46,515 nucleotides of DNA from the NCBI GenBank assembly GCA_937928685.1, contig CALGJU010000083.1, positions 1-46,515 on the forward strand. Reading direction: 5' to 3'. A program made the position numbers and the translations under genes. The notes beneath the pieces are model-generated. The model was not told the DNA's origin. It ran no database searches and saw only the letters and a program-made list of their open reading frames with translations. Origin of the DNA: an uncultured Granulosicoccaceae bacterium. Lineage in GTDB: Bacteria; Pseudomonadota; Gammaproteobacteria; Granulosicoccales; Granulosicoccaceae. This document shows, in pieces, positions 17,727 through 26,804 of this stretch; positions within the stretch are counted from its first letter, which is position 1; every line of letters begins with the position of its first letter.

Positions 17727-18896
17727 CTATATGATTGGAATCTCGGCTGCTGCACGAATGCTCAAAAGCTCATAACCGTTGTCCCGAACGACCAGATTTT
17801 CCTCGTGCACCATCACTTTGCCGTCACCATAGGCGAGCCCCGGTTCAAGTGTCATCACCATACCATCTCGCAGCACTGTTTCATCATGTCGGGTAATCGA
17901 CGGAGATTCCGTGAGCTGCATACCTAATCCATGGCCCATGCGCCCGACCATGTTGTCGCTGCTGCCAAGAACCTGGTTCATTGTCTCACACAGCTCAGCG
18001 CAGGTAATGCCGGATTTAATCATCAACAGAGCCGCATCAATCGATTCATGTGTGCGTTTATAAGCATCTGCCGTTTTAGTATCAACACGGGTGAAGGCAA
18101 AATTTCTGTCAAAATCACAGAAATAGCCATCATAGACACAGCCGGTATCGAGTATCAGTACATCACCATCACAGATGGTGCGATCACTCGGGGGTGCAAT
18201 AATATCATCGTAACCATCAGGGCGCGCAGCACCCACAAGGTAGCTGACATCGTCCCCCCCTGCATTGAGACAACTATGCTTAAACGTCTGGAATATCTGC
18301 CGTTCTGTCATACCTGTGTGGAGAATATCCGGTACCTGGTGAAACGCGTGGCTTGCCGCCATCGCGGCAGTGCGTATTTTTTCTATTTCGGCGGCTGACT
18401 TAACCTGTCTCAATGACTGCACCAGATCAGTCGCATCCACATACTCACAGCCACTGGTCAGTTGTAACAGCGTTTCATAATCATTTAATGGCATACGCAG
18501 TGAGGTTTCGGTGCCTTTAAGCATGCCGATTCGGGCAGATTTCGAGGCACAAGCCTGCAGCGCATCTGCAAGTAGGGTTACACCGTCATCAACAGGATCC
18601 GGTGACGACCAGCAACGTATATCGTTGACCCAGGTTTGCTTCATCAGTGGCTCACCAATAGCGGGGATCACCGCTATCAGCTCACCCTGTTGCGGGATAA
18701 GCAAGTACCAGGGTCTGGTCGGACTCTGCCAGAACTGAGTGGTGAAGCCGCTGAAATATCGCACTTCCGGTTCTGTGTTTAACAACAGAACATCGATATC
18801 CTTTGCCTTTAATCCTGCCTGCACATTGACCAGCCGTGTTACAAACTCGGAGCGTTCAAAACCTCTTGCGGCAGCGGGCAATTCTTGAAAAGTCAT
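17727..18896 (-). CDS. M24 family metallopeptidase (Xaa-Pro aminopeptidase-like)
   Basis: A 389-residue soluble hydrolase. Residues 1-160 form the N-terminal creatinase-type domain (LLLNTEPEVRYFSGF), and 165-389 form the pita-bread catalytic domain with the expected dinuclear metal ligands Asp250, Asp261, His322 (GHGLGM), Glu351 (LEPGL) and Glu365 (HEENLVV). The ATG start overlaps the upstream dpaL stop by one base (TAATG), indicating translational coupling. M24 enzymes of this type include prolidases, creatinase and ectoine hydrolase DoeA. The pairing with diaminopropionate ammonia-lyase suggests hydrolysis of an amide or dipeptide that frees its substrate, which is inference. selC follows on the same strand. 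Confidence 0.87.
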   Translation of the reverse strand: MTFQELPAAARGFERSEFVTRLVNVQAGLKAKDIDVLLLNTEPEVRYFSGFTTQFWQSPTRPWYLLIPQQGELIAVIPAIGEPLMKQTWVNDIRCWSSPDPVDDGVTLLADALQACASKSARIGMLKGTETSLRMPLNDYETLLQLTSGCEYVDATDLVQSLRQVKSAAEIEKIRTAAMAASHAFHQVPDILHTGMTERQIFQTFKHSCLNAGGDDVSYLVGAARPDGYDDIIAPPSDRTICDGDVLILDTGCVYDGYFCDFDRNFAFTRVDTKTADAYKRTHESIDAALLMIKSGITCAELCETMNQVLGSSDNMVGRMGHGLGMQLTESPSITRHDETVLRDGMVMTLEPGLAYGDGKVMVHEENLVVRDNGYELLSIRAAAEIPII

Positions 18897-20089
18897 TAAG
18901 CGACCGACTCCAGCATGCTTTTATAAACCTCCGGATCGGTAGCACCTTCGCAGCCAAGCACCAGAATGCGCGCGTCTTTGTAATCTTCCTGCTTCGCTGC
19001 AACACTTGCCAACAAACCAATCACACCAGGCACACTACATTCCCCTGCTTCTATTGGTGTGTCTGCCATATGACCATCGGCAAACAGCTTCATCATCGGC
19101 GCAACGTCTTCATCACCTAAGGTCATCACTTGATCACAGCAACCAGACAACACCTGCCACGCAAGCACAGACATTTCACCGCAGGAAAGCCCGGCCATGA
19201 CTGTTTCCCGGGTAATTTCCACCACCGCCGGTGCTGAATCCTTAAAGCTTTGCATCACACAGGCTGAGTGTTCTGATTCAACCACCGTAATATGTGGCCG
19301 GTCTGCGCCGTACTGCATCCATAATCTTGCGGCGATCGCCGCGGCCAGCCCACCGACGCCAGCTTGAATAAACAAATGGGTAGGCGGGGCGCTCATTTGA
19401 TCAATCACCTCCGCGGCCAACACAGTGTATCCGGCCATCACATCCGCGGGAACTTCAACATAGCCTTCGAAAGAGGTATCCGAAACCATTTTCCAGCCGT
19501 TGTCCCTGGCATCTGCCATACAAAGCCTGACGGACTCATCGTAATCACCATCGACCCGAATCACTTCTGCGCCGAGCTCCGCCATGGCTTTTTCTCTGCC
19601 TGCGCTGACTTGCGCATGAATATAGATACGGCAGGGACAACCCGCATTCTTAGCACCCCATGCGACGGAGCGGCCATGATTGCCATCGGTCGCAGTACAC
19701 ACAGTGATTGTGCTGGCAAAGTCTTTTATCTGACCTTGTCTGATATCACCCAGTGCAATCCTTTTCGCGTGCTGTGTTTCATAGCTTGCAGCGATGAGTT
19801 TTAACACAGCATAAGCTCCACCTAATGCTTTGAAGCTGCCAAGTCCAAAGCGCGTTGACTCATCTTTGTAGTAAATCTCACCACAGCCTAGATGCGTTTC
19901 CAGTCCGGTCAGTCGACGCAGAGGGGTGGGCTCATATTCAGGCCATGAGCTGATTTCCCGCATTGCGGTATCTGCATCACTTTGTGAGATAACTTTCTGT
20001 GCCTGAGCGGAATAGGCGCTACGTTCCTGTCTGACATCCAATTGCGCCTTCCATCTCACGCCGCTGGTCAATTTTGCATCAATAGTCAT
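18896..20089 (-). CDS. dpaL: Diaminopropionate ammonia-lyase
   Basis: A 397-residue fold-type II PLP enzyme that converts 2,3-diaminopropionate to pyruvate and two ammonia. The N-terminal segment ARxxxSxWPEYEPTPL precedes the cofactor loop FGLGSFKALGGAYA with the PLP lysine Lys87. TDGNHGRSVAWGAK, a QAGVGGLAAA phosphate-binding loop and the CEGATDPEVY end all match the DpaL/YgeX group. Length agrees with E. coli YgeX (398). AGGGA at 20100-20096 lies six bases before ATG 20089, supporting the start. It is the first gene of a unit with the M24 peptidase. A perfect 15-base palindrome at 20137-20151 lies about 50 bases upstream and could be an operator. Confidence 0.93.
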   Translation of the reverse strand: MTIDAKLTSGVRWKAQLDVRQERSAYSAQAQKVISQSDADTAMREISSWPEYEPTPLRRLTGLETHLGCGEIYYKDESTRFGLGSFKALGGAYAVLKLIAASYETQHAKRIALGDIRQGQIKDFASTITVCTATDGNHGRSVAWGAKNAGCPCRIYIHAQVSAGREKAMAELGAEVIRVDGDYDESVRLCMADARDNGWKMVSDTSFEGYVEVPADVMAGYTVLAAEVIDQMSAPPTHLFIQAGVGGLAAAIAARLWMQYGADRPHITVVESEHSACVMQSFKDSAPAVVEITRETVMAGLSCGEMSVLAWQVLSGCCDQVMTLGDEDVAPMMKLFADGHMADTPIEAGECSVPGVIGLLASVAAKQEDYKDARILVLGCEGATDPEVYKSMLESVA

Positions 20090-20527
20090 ATCAGGTCCCT
20101 AATGAAGTTGGGCTGACCGAATTCGCCAGCGGGTTACAGACATCGTGTCTGACACGACGACGCTCAGCAAGCCTAAAGGTTGTTGCAACCGACCATCAGC
20201 ATCGCACATCAGTGTCTCGACTATTCCAGATACCATCGCCACAGGTTCTCCCGGGTAACCGATGGTTATAAAATGCGCAAAAAACACGATCAACTCTCGA
20301 AACGGTGATAAGCCGAAGATCCGACAGAGCGGAGGTAAATTTTTAACGACATCAATTTGACGCTTGATTTTACAGGCCAAAGCGCAACCCCGTTGACCAA
20401 CGGATCATAATTCAGGCCGCAGAGAAACAGCTAAAAACAAGCTAGCCGGTGAATTGTCGCGAATTGTGGCCGATAGCCTTTGAAGGTGCGAGGTTTCGGC
20501 CTCAGCGATAATAGATTCGGAATATAA
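20090..20527. other. Region upstream of dpaL, no secure gene
   Basis: A 438-base region between dpaL (minus) and a hypothetical gene (plus). A 93-codon minus-strand frame at 20380-20099 starts with TTG and ends nine bases before dpaL. It lacks a recognisable domain and ribosome binding site, so I do not call it, although the close spacing keeps a leader peptide possible. The region probably holds the divergent promoters and the palindrome at 20137-20151. Confidence 0.4.
20137..20151. promoter_or_regulatory. Perfect inverted repeat, possible operator upstream of dpaL
   Basis: CAGACA-TCG-TGTCTG is a perfect 6-bp inverted repeat with a three-base centre, 48 bases before the dpaL ATG. This geometry is common for dimeric regulators such as GntR-type proteins. 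No regulator gene is adjacent, so it is only a candidate. Confidence 0.3.
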
Positions 20528-21109
20528 ATGCCTAATACTGACAGACTGCAACCCGACTTTCACCACGAGCCGGATTCAAACCATCAGCAAAAAACGAACT
20601 CTCTTTCCCGCGAGATCGACAATCTGCAGACCGGCATTCGAGTTGATTTCGATCAAAAACTTTCCGAGCTCACAGATTTACTGCAACGCTTCAAAGCGAT
20701 GGTGGTTTCATCCAATCGGAACGCTGCTAACGGCCCAAGCTCCGAGCCACCACGGGCGCAGGTTATTCCGTTTGCCCGATCACTGCCCACTGCCGGATCA
20801 ACGCTACCGCAGAGTGAAGATCCAATCAAACCGGTAGGTGCCCACCTCGACAGCGCGGATACCGTCGACAATAAGGAAACTGCTCCCGCAAAAACACCCG
20901 CACCCTCTCTGTACAGCGCCGAGACCGCAAGGTTTGAAAACGGTTTGTATAAACTCAATAGTCAGTTGTACCGGTTTCGTCTTGAGCTGGATCAGGAAAT
21001 GGAATTTCGTGAAGAGCCGCTTCACATTCATTTCAGACAGGAATCTGAGCTATCTATTCTTTTGCAGAAAATCAGCAATAGATCGATCGAGAAGAATCCA
21101 GACAAATAA
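20528..21109 (+). CDS. Hypothetical protein
   Basis: I do not recognise this 193-residue protein. It has no signal or membrane segment. Residues 20-60 form an amphipathic helix (LSREIDNLQTGIRVDFDQKL), the middle (about 65-130) is Pro/Ser/Ala-rich and probably disordered, and the last 60 residues are again helical with many Glu and Arg (FRLELDQEMEFREEP). The two helical ends around a linker suggest a coiled-coil or adaptor protein. The ATG start follows an A/T-rich leader without an obvious ribosome binding site. It converges on ubiB, with 27 bases between stops. Confidence 0.55.
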   Translation: MPNTDRLQPDFHHEPDSNHQQKTNSLSREIDNLQTGIRVDFDQKLSELTDLLQRFKAMVVSSNRNAANGPSSEPPRAQVIPFARSLPTAGSTLPQSEDPIKPVGAHLDSADTVDNKETAPAKTPAPSLYSAETARFENGLYKLNSQLYRFRLELDQEMEFREEPLHIHFRQESELSILLQKISNRSIEKNPDK

Positions 21110-21136
21110 GCTGCTCACTGAGACAGTATCAGCCTG

Positions 21137-22807
21137 TCAATCCACTGATTTGAAAGCGCGGCGCAAACACCAGAGCGCCGCTGCCAGCAACAGCCAGGCC
21201 CAGACTGGCACGCCTAAAAAGCGGCTCAGCTTTTCGTCACCTAACATGGTGACAAGTGTGGCGGAGATGAATAGCCCCGCCGCACTAACAGAGTAGATAG
21301 TCGCGTTGACAAGATCAGTATGGGCCGAGTGCTTAGCCAGCAGATCGCCACGCACCGGATTGTGGCGCAACCCCTCCTGCAATGCACCACTACTTAAAAA
21401 GCGATGCACCAGGCCCGGCATCTCCGGCATCATGCGTCCCCACTCCGGCGCATTTCTATGAATTTCACGCAATACCGTTAACGGGCTATTCTGCTCAAGC
21501 ATAAAACCTTTCAATACTGGCCGCGCGGTCTTCCAGAGATCAAGCTGGGGATATAACTGTCGCCCCAGACCTTCTATGTTAAGCAAGGTTTTCTGCAGCA
21601 ATACCAGTTGTGGCTGCACTTCCATTTTGAAACGCCTTGCGGTTTGAAATAATCGCAACAACACCTGACCGAAAGATATTTCTTCAAGTGGCTTTTCGAA
21701 TATAGGCTCACACACAGTACGAATAGATGATTCGAATTCCTCTACCCGTGTATCTGCCGGTACCCAACCACTGTCCACATGAAGACGAGCCACCTTGTGA
21801 TAGTCCTGCTCAAAAAATGCCAACAGATTTTGCGATAAATAGTGACGATCTTCATCAGTCAAAGTGCCGACGATACCAAAGTCTACCGCTATGTACGAAG
21901 GATCAAGCGGGTTTTCCTCAGAGACAAAAATATTACCCGGGTGCATATCAGCGTGGAAGAAATTGTCTCTAAAAACCTGAGTGAAAAAAATGTTCACCCC
22001 GCGCTCCGCAAGCTTTTCTAAATCAACACCTCTGGCACGCAGCTCGTCGATGTTTGAAACAGGTATCCCCCGAATGCGCTCCATCACCATCACATCACCC
22101 TGGGTATAGTCCCAATACACCTCGGGGATATAGAGCTCATTTGAATCTTTGAAATTTCGTTTAAGCTGCGCAGCATTGGCAGCTTCGCGCTGCATATCCA
22201 GCTCATCGTAAATAGTTTTTTCGTACTCGCTTACCACTTCACGTGGACGCAAACGCTTACCATCTGACCAAAATGACGCTGTCATATCGGCCAATACATA
22301 CATCAAAGATAAATCACGGGAGATGGTGCTTTTAATACCGGGGCGCAGCACCTTCACCACAACCTCTTCACCGGTATGCATAACAGCACTATGCACTTGA
22401 GCAATCGAGGCAGACGCAAGCGGCTCACTTTCAAACTCAGCAAATAGTTCTGCCACAGTGGAACCCAATGATTCCTCTATACACTCAATAGATTTCCCTG
22501 AAGAGAACGGTGGCACTTGATCTTGCAGCAGTGCAAGCTCTATAGCGATATCGTCTGCGAGCAGATCACGCCGGGTAGACAGCATTTGCCCGAACTTAAC
22601 AAAGACAGGGCCCAGCTCTTCTAACGCCAGCCGCAAACGCTGACCACGAGGTAGATTTCTGCTGTCATTGTGGCGCCAGCGATCAGGCGATAACGACGAC
22701 AACACTTTTAACGCGGTAGAGGGCTTAAGCTCCATCAACAGCTGATCAATGCCGTAGGTAAACAGCACTTTTTGTATGGTGTATAGCCGCGAAACTCGGG
22801 AAAACAC
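21137..22807 (-). CDS. ubiB: Ubiquinone biosynthesis protein kinase-like UbiB
   Basis: An atypical kinase-like ATPase of the ABC1/ADCK/COQ8 family, needed for ubiquinone synthesis and bound to the inner membrane. The 556-residue product shows the family signatures: KFGQ at 71-74, the Ala-rich loop ASASIAQVH at 131-139 that replaces the usual Gly-rich loop, Lys152 in VVKVLRPG, ELD at 202-204, HADMHPGN at 285-292 and DFG at 309-311. Two hydrophobic helices close the protein, the usual C-terminal anchor. The GTG start overlaps the ubiJ stop by one base (TAGTG), so translation is coupled. Order ubiE-ubiJ-ubiB is the normal gammaproteobacterial arrangement. Confidence 0.96.
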   Translation of the reverse strand: MFSRVSRLYTIQKVLFTYGIDQLLMELKPSTALKVLSSLSPDRWRHNDSRNLPRGQRLRLALEELGPVFVKFGQMLSTRRDLLADDIAIELALLQDQVPPFSSGKSIECIEESLGSTVAELFAEFESEPLASASIAQVHSAVMHTGEEVVVKVLRPGIKSTISRDLSLMYVLADMTASFWSDGKRLRPREVVSEYEKTIYDELDMQREAANAAQLKRNFKDSNELYIPEVYWDYTQGDVMVMERIRGIPVSNIDELRARGVDLEKLAERGVNIFFTQVFRDNFFHADMHPGNIFVSEENPLDPSYIAVDFGIVGTLTDEDRHYLSQNLLAFFEQDYHKVARLHVDSGWVPADTRVEEFESSIRTVCEPIFEKPLEEISFGQVLLRLFQTARRFKMEVQPQLVLLQKTLLNIEGLGRQLYPQLDLWKTARPVLKGFMLEQNSPLTVLREIHRNAPEWGRMMPEMPGLVHRFLSSGALQEGLRHNPVRGDLLAKHSAHTDLVNATIYSVSAAGLFISATLVTMLGDEKLSRFLGVPVWAWLLLAAALWCLRRAFKSVD

Positions 22808-23421
22808 TAGAGGGTTTTTCCAGAGTTGTTATCCAACTCGGTGTTAATTCTTGCCTCGAGCAGGTCAACACGATCACGCAGGTCATCAACGCGCTCAACA
22901 AACTCGGTAAGCTCCCAATCGTGCGGTACATTATCCGTTTCATCGCGCAGATAGTCTGCGGTGTTTTCCTGAAGACTATCTCTGCGCTCAGCGAGCCATT
23001 GCGTAAACCCGCGAGAGAATCTTCCCACCTGGTGTGCGACTGCATCACCGGTTAAGCGTGATAAATGTTCTTCCCAATCAACATCAATCTCGGTCAGGCA
23101 GCGTGAAAATCTTTGTGCGGTATCGACATCACCGGTAATTTTCACATCGCCATCAAAAATTGAACGCTGACCAATGGCCTGTGCTAAAAGAGAAAACGGT
23201 CCACCGGCAATAACCGCATCAGCGGTGTCACCGAACTCTTCAACCACTTCTACCCGGTGTTCGTTAAAAATAAACCAGATATCTATCGCTACACTATCAA
23301 TCGTTAAACACACCACTTTGCCACGCAATGCGTCCAGACGTCTGTTGGAGTCCGGATCAAGTTCGATATAGCGATTAAATGCAGTTTGCAGTGCAACGGC
23401 TAACGGGGCGGGTAAATTCAA
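22807..23421 (-). CDS. ubiJ: Ubiquinone biosynthesis accessory factor UbiJ
   Basis: A 204-residue protein with an SCP2 sterol-carrier fold over about residues 25-115 (LTIDSVAIDIWFIFNEHRVEVVEE, then a run ending DGDVKITGDVDTAQ). A helical C-terminal part ends in a heptad-type stretch FVERVDDLRDRVDLLEARI that could pair with UbiK. UbiJ binds the lipid part of ubiquinone intermediates and assembles the Ubi metabolon. The start is TTG 23421, consistent with the family N-terminus. It lies 21 bases after ubiE and overlaps ubiB by one base. Confidence 0.9.
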   Translation of the reverse strand: MNLPAPLAVALQTAFNRYIELDPDSNRRLDALRGKVVCLTIDSVAIDIWFIFNEHRVEVVEEFGDTADAVIAGGPFSLLAQAIGQRSIFDGDVKITGDVDTAQRFSRCLTEIDVDWEEHLSRLTGDAVAHQVGRFSRGFTQWLAERRDSLQENTADYLRDETDNVPHDWELTEFVERVDDLRDRVDLLEARINTELDNNSGKTL

Positions 23422-23442
23422 CGTTTTATCACTCTGAATGCG

Positions 23443-24186
23443 CTACAGCTTAAAACCCTTGTGCAATGCCACAACACCACCGGTTAAGTTGTGGTATTTA
23501 CAGCGTTCAAAGCCTGCCGTCTGCATCATCTCAAGCAGGGTGTCCTGATCGGGGTGTTTGCGAATCGACTCTGCAAGGTACCGATAGCTCTCCGCATCGT
23601 TGGCAACTAACTTGCCCATAGCCGGCAGCGCTTTAAACGAATAAACATCATAGGCTTTGCTTAACATCGGTATTACCGGCTTTGAAAACTCCAACACCAG
23701 CAATCTGCCACCAGGTCGTAGCGTTGAGAAAATTGAATTCAGTGCACGCTGCTTATCGGTGACGTTACGCAGACCAAACGCCATGGTCACACAATGAAAT
23801 GAGTTCTCTGCAAACGGCAGTTGTTCAGCATCTGCCAATGCATATTGCACATTGCCAACAATGCCGGAATCGATCAATCGATCGCGCCCGACGGTAACCA
23901 TTGATTGATTGATATCCGCCAGCACGACCTTACCGGTTGCGCCAACACGCTCACTCATTTTAGATGCAAGATCACCCGTGCCACCGGCCAGATCAAGTAC
24001 CGACTGGCCGGCGCGCACACCTGATTGGTTTATCGTAAAGCGTTTCCACAGGCGATGAACACCAAACGACATCAAGTCGTTCATTACATCATAGCGGGCA
24101 GCGACCGAGTCAAACACCGCACCGACCAGCTCTTTCTTTTTACCGGTCTCAACCGTTTGATAACCGAAATGTGTTTTATCATCCAC
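23443..24186 (-). CDS. ubiE: Ubiquinone/menaquinone C-methyltransferase UbiE
   Basis: A class I SAM-dependent methyltransferase that adds the C-methyl group to the quinone precursor ring. The 247-residue product starts with the family segment THFGYQTV, shows [18 protein letters not shown], the SAM-binding loop [12 protein letters not shown] at 63-74, ADINQSMV, and FGLRNVTDK, then ends in the usual [14 protein letters not shown]. Length and ends agree with E. coli UbiE (251). The start codon is GTG 24186. About 140 bases separate it from the DUF971 gene upstream, so a separate promoter is possible. Confidence 0.96.
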   Translation of the reverse strand: MDDKTHFGYQTVETGKKKELVGAVFDSVAARYDVMNDLMSFGVHRLWKRFTINQSGVRAGQSVLDLAGGTGDLASKMSERVGATGKVVLADINQSMVTVGRDRLIDSGIVGNVQYALADAEQLPFAENSFHCVTMAFGLRNVTDKQRALNSIFSTLRPGGRLLVLEFSKPVIPMLSKAYDVYSFKALPAMGKLVANDAESYRYLAESIRKHPDQDTLLEMMQTAGFERCKYHNLTGGVVALHKGFKL

Positions 24187-24329
24187 GATCGTAACTCAAG
24201 TGTTGTGTGGCCACTGTTTTGTAGCAATGGCGCTCGGTGGGGTGACTATGTTTTATCTGATGATTTCCATCAGCTGTTACCACCAGCCGAATATCCTTAG
24301 GCGAGGTGGTAACTTCTACTTAAGAACCG

Positions 24330-24710
24330 CTAGTCACGAGATTTTTTGGTTTTTCTGTGATGCCCTGCTGCCGCTAACCGGTCCAAATAGTCCTGCCAGT
24401 AGCTCTCATAGTTTACGCCCAGTTCATGCAGATAGACCCAAGTGTAAATACCAGAGGCATGGCCATCATCAAAACCGATTTTAACCGCATAGTTGCCCGA
24501 TGGAGTCAGTGTCTCAATCCCCACGTCTTCTTTGTCTACTTGCAGCACTTCCTGACCGGGCCCATGACCGCGGACCTCAGCGGAGGGTGAAAAGACCCGC
24601 AAATACTCGCAGGTGAGGTTGCATTCAAGGCCGTCGTCAAAGTGCAATTCCAGCACTCTGCTACGCTGGTGAAGCTTGATTTCTGTGGGTCTGGCTGTAG
24701 GCGTGCTCAT
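24330..24710 (-). CDS. DUF971 / gamma-butyrobetaine hydroxylase-like N-terminal domain protein
   Basis: A 126-residue stand-alone DUF971 domain. Residues 5-100 carry the usual run: PTEIKLHQRSRVLELHFDDG, a Cys residue at NLTCEYLRVFSPSAEV, then VGIETLTPSGNYAVKIGFDDGHASGIYTW and YLHELG. The fold binds zinc in gamma-butyrobetaine hydroxylase but the isolated domain has no certain role; links to Fe-S assembly have been suggested for relatives. It lies ten bases downstream of hslU, as in many gammaproteobacteria. The C-terminus is basic. Confidence 0.9.
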   Translation of the reverse strand: MSTPTARPTEIKLHQRSRVLELHFDDGLECNLTCEYLRVFSPSAEVRGHGPGQEVLQVDKEDVGIETLTPSGNYAVKIGFDDGHASGIYTWVYLHELGVNYESYWQDYLDRLAAAGHHRKTKKSRD

Positions 24711-24720
24711 AAGCTTAAGC

Positions 24721-26046
24721 CTACAGGATGTAGCGACTCAGGTCTTCATCCTGCGACAATTCGCCCAGATATTTATCCACATATTCTGTATCGATCACTA
24801 TTTCTGATCCGCCGTTATCTGCCGCCTCAAAGGAGGCCTCATCCAGAAGTCTTTCAAGCACGGTATGCAGACGCCGTGCACCGATATTTTCAGTCGTTTC
24901 ATTCACCCCCCAGGCGACCTCTGCAATCCTTTTGATACCGTCATCGGTAAACGACAAAGAAACATTCTCAGTGCCAAGCAACGCTTTGTACTGTTCGGTT
25001 AAAGACGCATTGGGTTCGGTCAGTATTCTTTCGAAATCTTCAACCGTCAGCGCACGCAACTCCACGCGGATCGGCAATCGACCCTGCAGCTCCGGTATCA
25101 GATCGGAGGGTTTGGTCATGTGAAACGCACCGGAGGCAATAAACAGAATGTGATCGGTCTTTACCATGCCGTATTTGGTCGTGATCGTACAACCTTCTAT
25201 CAATGGCAGCAGATCCCGCTGCACACCTTCACGGGAGACATCGGCGCCGCCACTGCCGGCGTCTGATCGACGCGACACTTTGTCTATTTCATCCAGAAAC
25301 ACAATACCGTTTTGTTCTACATTTTCTACTGCAAGCTGTTTGAGCTCATCTTCGTTGACAAGATTGGCCGCCTCTTCATCTGTAAGCAGTTGCAGCGCCT
25401 CAGATATTTTAAGCTTGCGGGTTTGCTTTTTGTCACGGCCGATATTTTCAAACATTCCCTGTAGTTGCTGAGTCATGTCTTCCATTCCCGGCGGGGTCAT
25501 GATCTCAACCCCTACACCAGGTGCTTTTAAGTCGATTTCTATCTCTTTGTCATTGAGATCACCTTCGCGCAGTTTTTTACGAAATTTCTGTCGCGTATCA
25601 GACTCTTTGTCATCAGCGTTGTCTCCGCGGACCGGTGGCAAAAGAATATCGAGGATTTTATCTTCTGCCGCATCTTCAGCACGATGACGCACTTTGTCTT
25701 TTTCAAGCTCTCTGGTTTGCTTGATGGCGGCATCGACCAGATCGCGAACGATCGATTCCACGTCGCGACCGACATAGCCCACCTCGGTAAACTTAGTGGC
25801 TTCCACTTTAATAAAGGGTGCATTGGCAAGCTTTGCAAGCCTTCTTGAGATTTCCGTTTTACCGACCCCCGTCGGACCGATCATTAGAATATTTTTCGGG
25901 GTGATTTCATTGCGCAGATCTTCAGACACCTGCTGGCGTCTCCATCGATTGCGCAGTGCGATCGCGACAGCGCGCTTGGCATCGCTTTGCCCAACGATGT
26001 GATTATCAAGTTCCTGAACGATTTCTCGCGGGGTCATAGTTGACAT
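24721..26046 (-). CDS. hslU: HslU ATPase of the HslVU protease
   Basis: An AAA+ unfoldase that feeds substrates to HslV. The 441-residue product shows Walker A GPTGVGKT at 57-64, the pore-loop region [10 protein letters not shown], an intermediate I-domain (about 105-240, highly charged), Walker [10 protein letters not shown] and a sensor 2 segment [14 protein letters not shown]. The C-terminus ends SRYIL, the conserved tail that docks into HslV. The start ATG 26046 fits the family ([16 protein letters not shown]). It is separated from hslV by 59 bases. Confidence 0.97.
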   Translation of the reverse strand: MSTMTPREIVQELDNHIVGQSDAKRAVAIALRNRWRRQQVSEDLRNEITPKNILMIGPTGVGKTEISRRLAKLANAPFIKVEATKFTEVGYVGRDVESIVRDLVDAAIKQTRELEKDKVRHRAEDAAEDKILDILLPPVRGDNADDKESDTRQKFRKKLREGDLNDKEIEIDLKAPGVGVEIMTPPGMEDMTQQLQGMFENIGRDKKQTRKLKISEALQLLTDEEAANLVNEDELKQLAVENVEQNGIVFLDEIDKVSRRSDAGSGGADVSREGVQRDLLPLIEGCTITTKYGMVKTDHILFIASGAFHMTKPSDLIPELQGRLPIRVELRALTVEDFERILTEPNASLTEQYKALLGTENVSLSFTDDGIKRIAEVAWGVNETTENIGARRLHTVLERLLDEASFEAADNGGSEIVIDTEYVDKYLGELSQDEDLSRYIL

Positions 26047-26105
26047 GGTATTACCTGTGTCTGGTCTTTAGTGGCTTAACAGAAAAGCACTTGCTGAGGT
26101 TGGTC

Positions 26106-26651
26106 TTAGACTTCGCTTTCGAGCGTTTCGATGGTCAGGCTGCTATTGGTATAGATACAAATATCTGCCGCAATACCGAGGCTTTTTTCGACAATGTCTT
26201 TCGCACCCAACTCAGTATTCTGCAGTAAAGCAAGCGCCGATGACTTGGCAAAGTCACCGCCAGAGCCAATCGCAATTAATCCGTGCTCCGGCTCAATCAC
26301 ATCACCGTTACCTGAAATCACCAATGAGCTTTTGCTGTCTGCCACCGCCAGCAGTGCCTCCAGACGACGCAGCATCCGATCGGTTCGCCAGTCTTTGGCC
26401 ATCTCAACTGCGGCTCTGGTCAGGTTGCCACCATATTCCTCGAGTTTGCCTTCAAAACGCTCAAACAAGGTAAATGCGTCAGCCGTGCCACCGGCAAACC
26501 CCGCAAGTACACGATCTTTGTAGAGCCGTCGCACTTTGCGGGCATTACCTTTCATGATCGCATTGCCCAGAGTTACCTGACCATCGCCACCAATCACCAC
26601 TTCTGTCCCACGACGGACGGATACGATGGTCGTACCTCTATATTGTTCCAA
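26106..26651 (-). CDS. hslV: HslV peptidase subunit
   Basis: The proteasome-beta-like peptidase of the HslVU complex. The 181-residue precursor reads [15 protein letters not shown]; removal of the first six residues exposes the catalytic Thr7, as in E. coli. [31 protein letters not shown] and [16 protein letters not shown] are all family hallmarks. The start is TTG 26651, preceded by AGGAG at the right distance, so it is a real non-ATG start. The upstream gap to a divergent PilZ-like gene is 153 bases; I looked for a heat-shock sigma-32 promoter there and saw none that was convincing. Confidence 0.97.
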   Translation of the reverse strand: MEQYRGTTIVSVRRGTEVVIGGDGQVTLGNAIMKGNARKVRRLYKDRVLAGFAGGTADAFTLFERFEGKLEEYGGNLTRAAVEMAKDWRTDRMLRRLEALLAVADSKSSLVISGNGDVIEPEHGLIAIGSGGDFAKSSALALLQNTELGAKDIVEKSLGIAADICIYTNSSLTIETLESEV

Positions 26652-26804
26652 TTATTAATCTCCTGAACTCGTCAAACAGATGGTTTGCACTACACTAATT
26701 GTACTTGGTTAGAGGGTTTAACTTAATCAATACATTACACAGTGCCGCACCCACACTAGCACTGTGAAAATATTAATCGAGCACAAGGGCTATGTGGGAA
26801 CACC

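Noticed and set aside
17931-18398. 155-residue plus-strand frame opposite the M24 peptidase
   Set aside because: Antisense shadow; the peptidase motifs are unambiguous on the other strand.
20099-20380. 93-codon minus-strand frame just upstream of dpaL
   Set aside because: TTG start, no recognisable content, contains the operator-like palindrome. Kept only as part of the upstream region.
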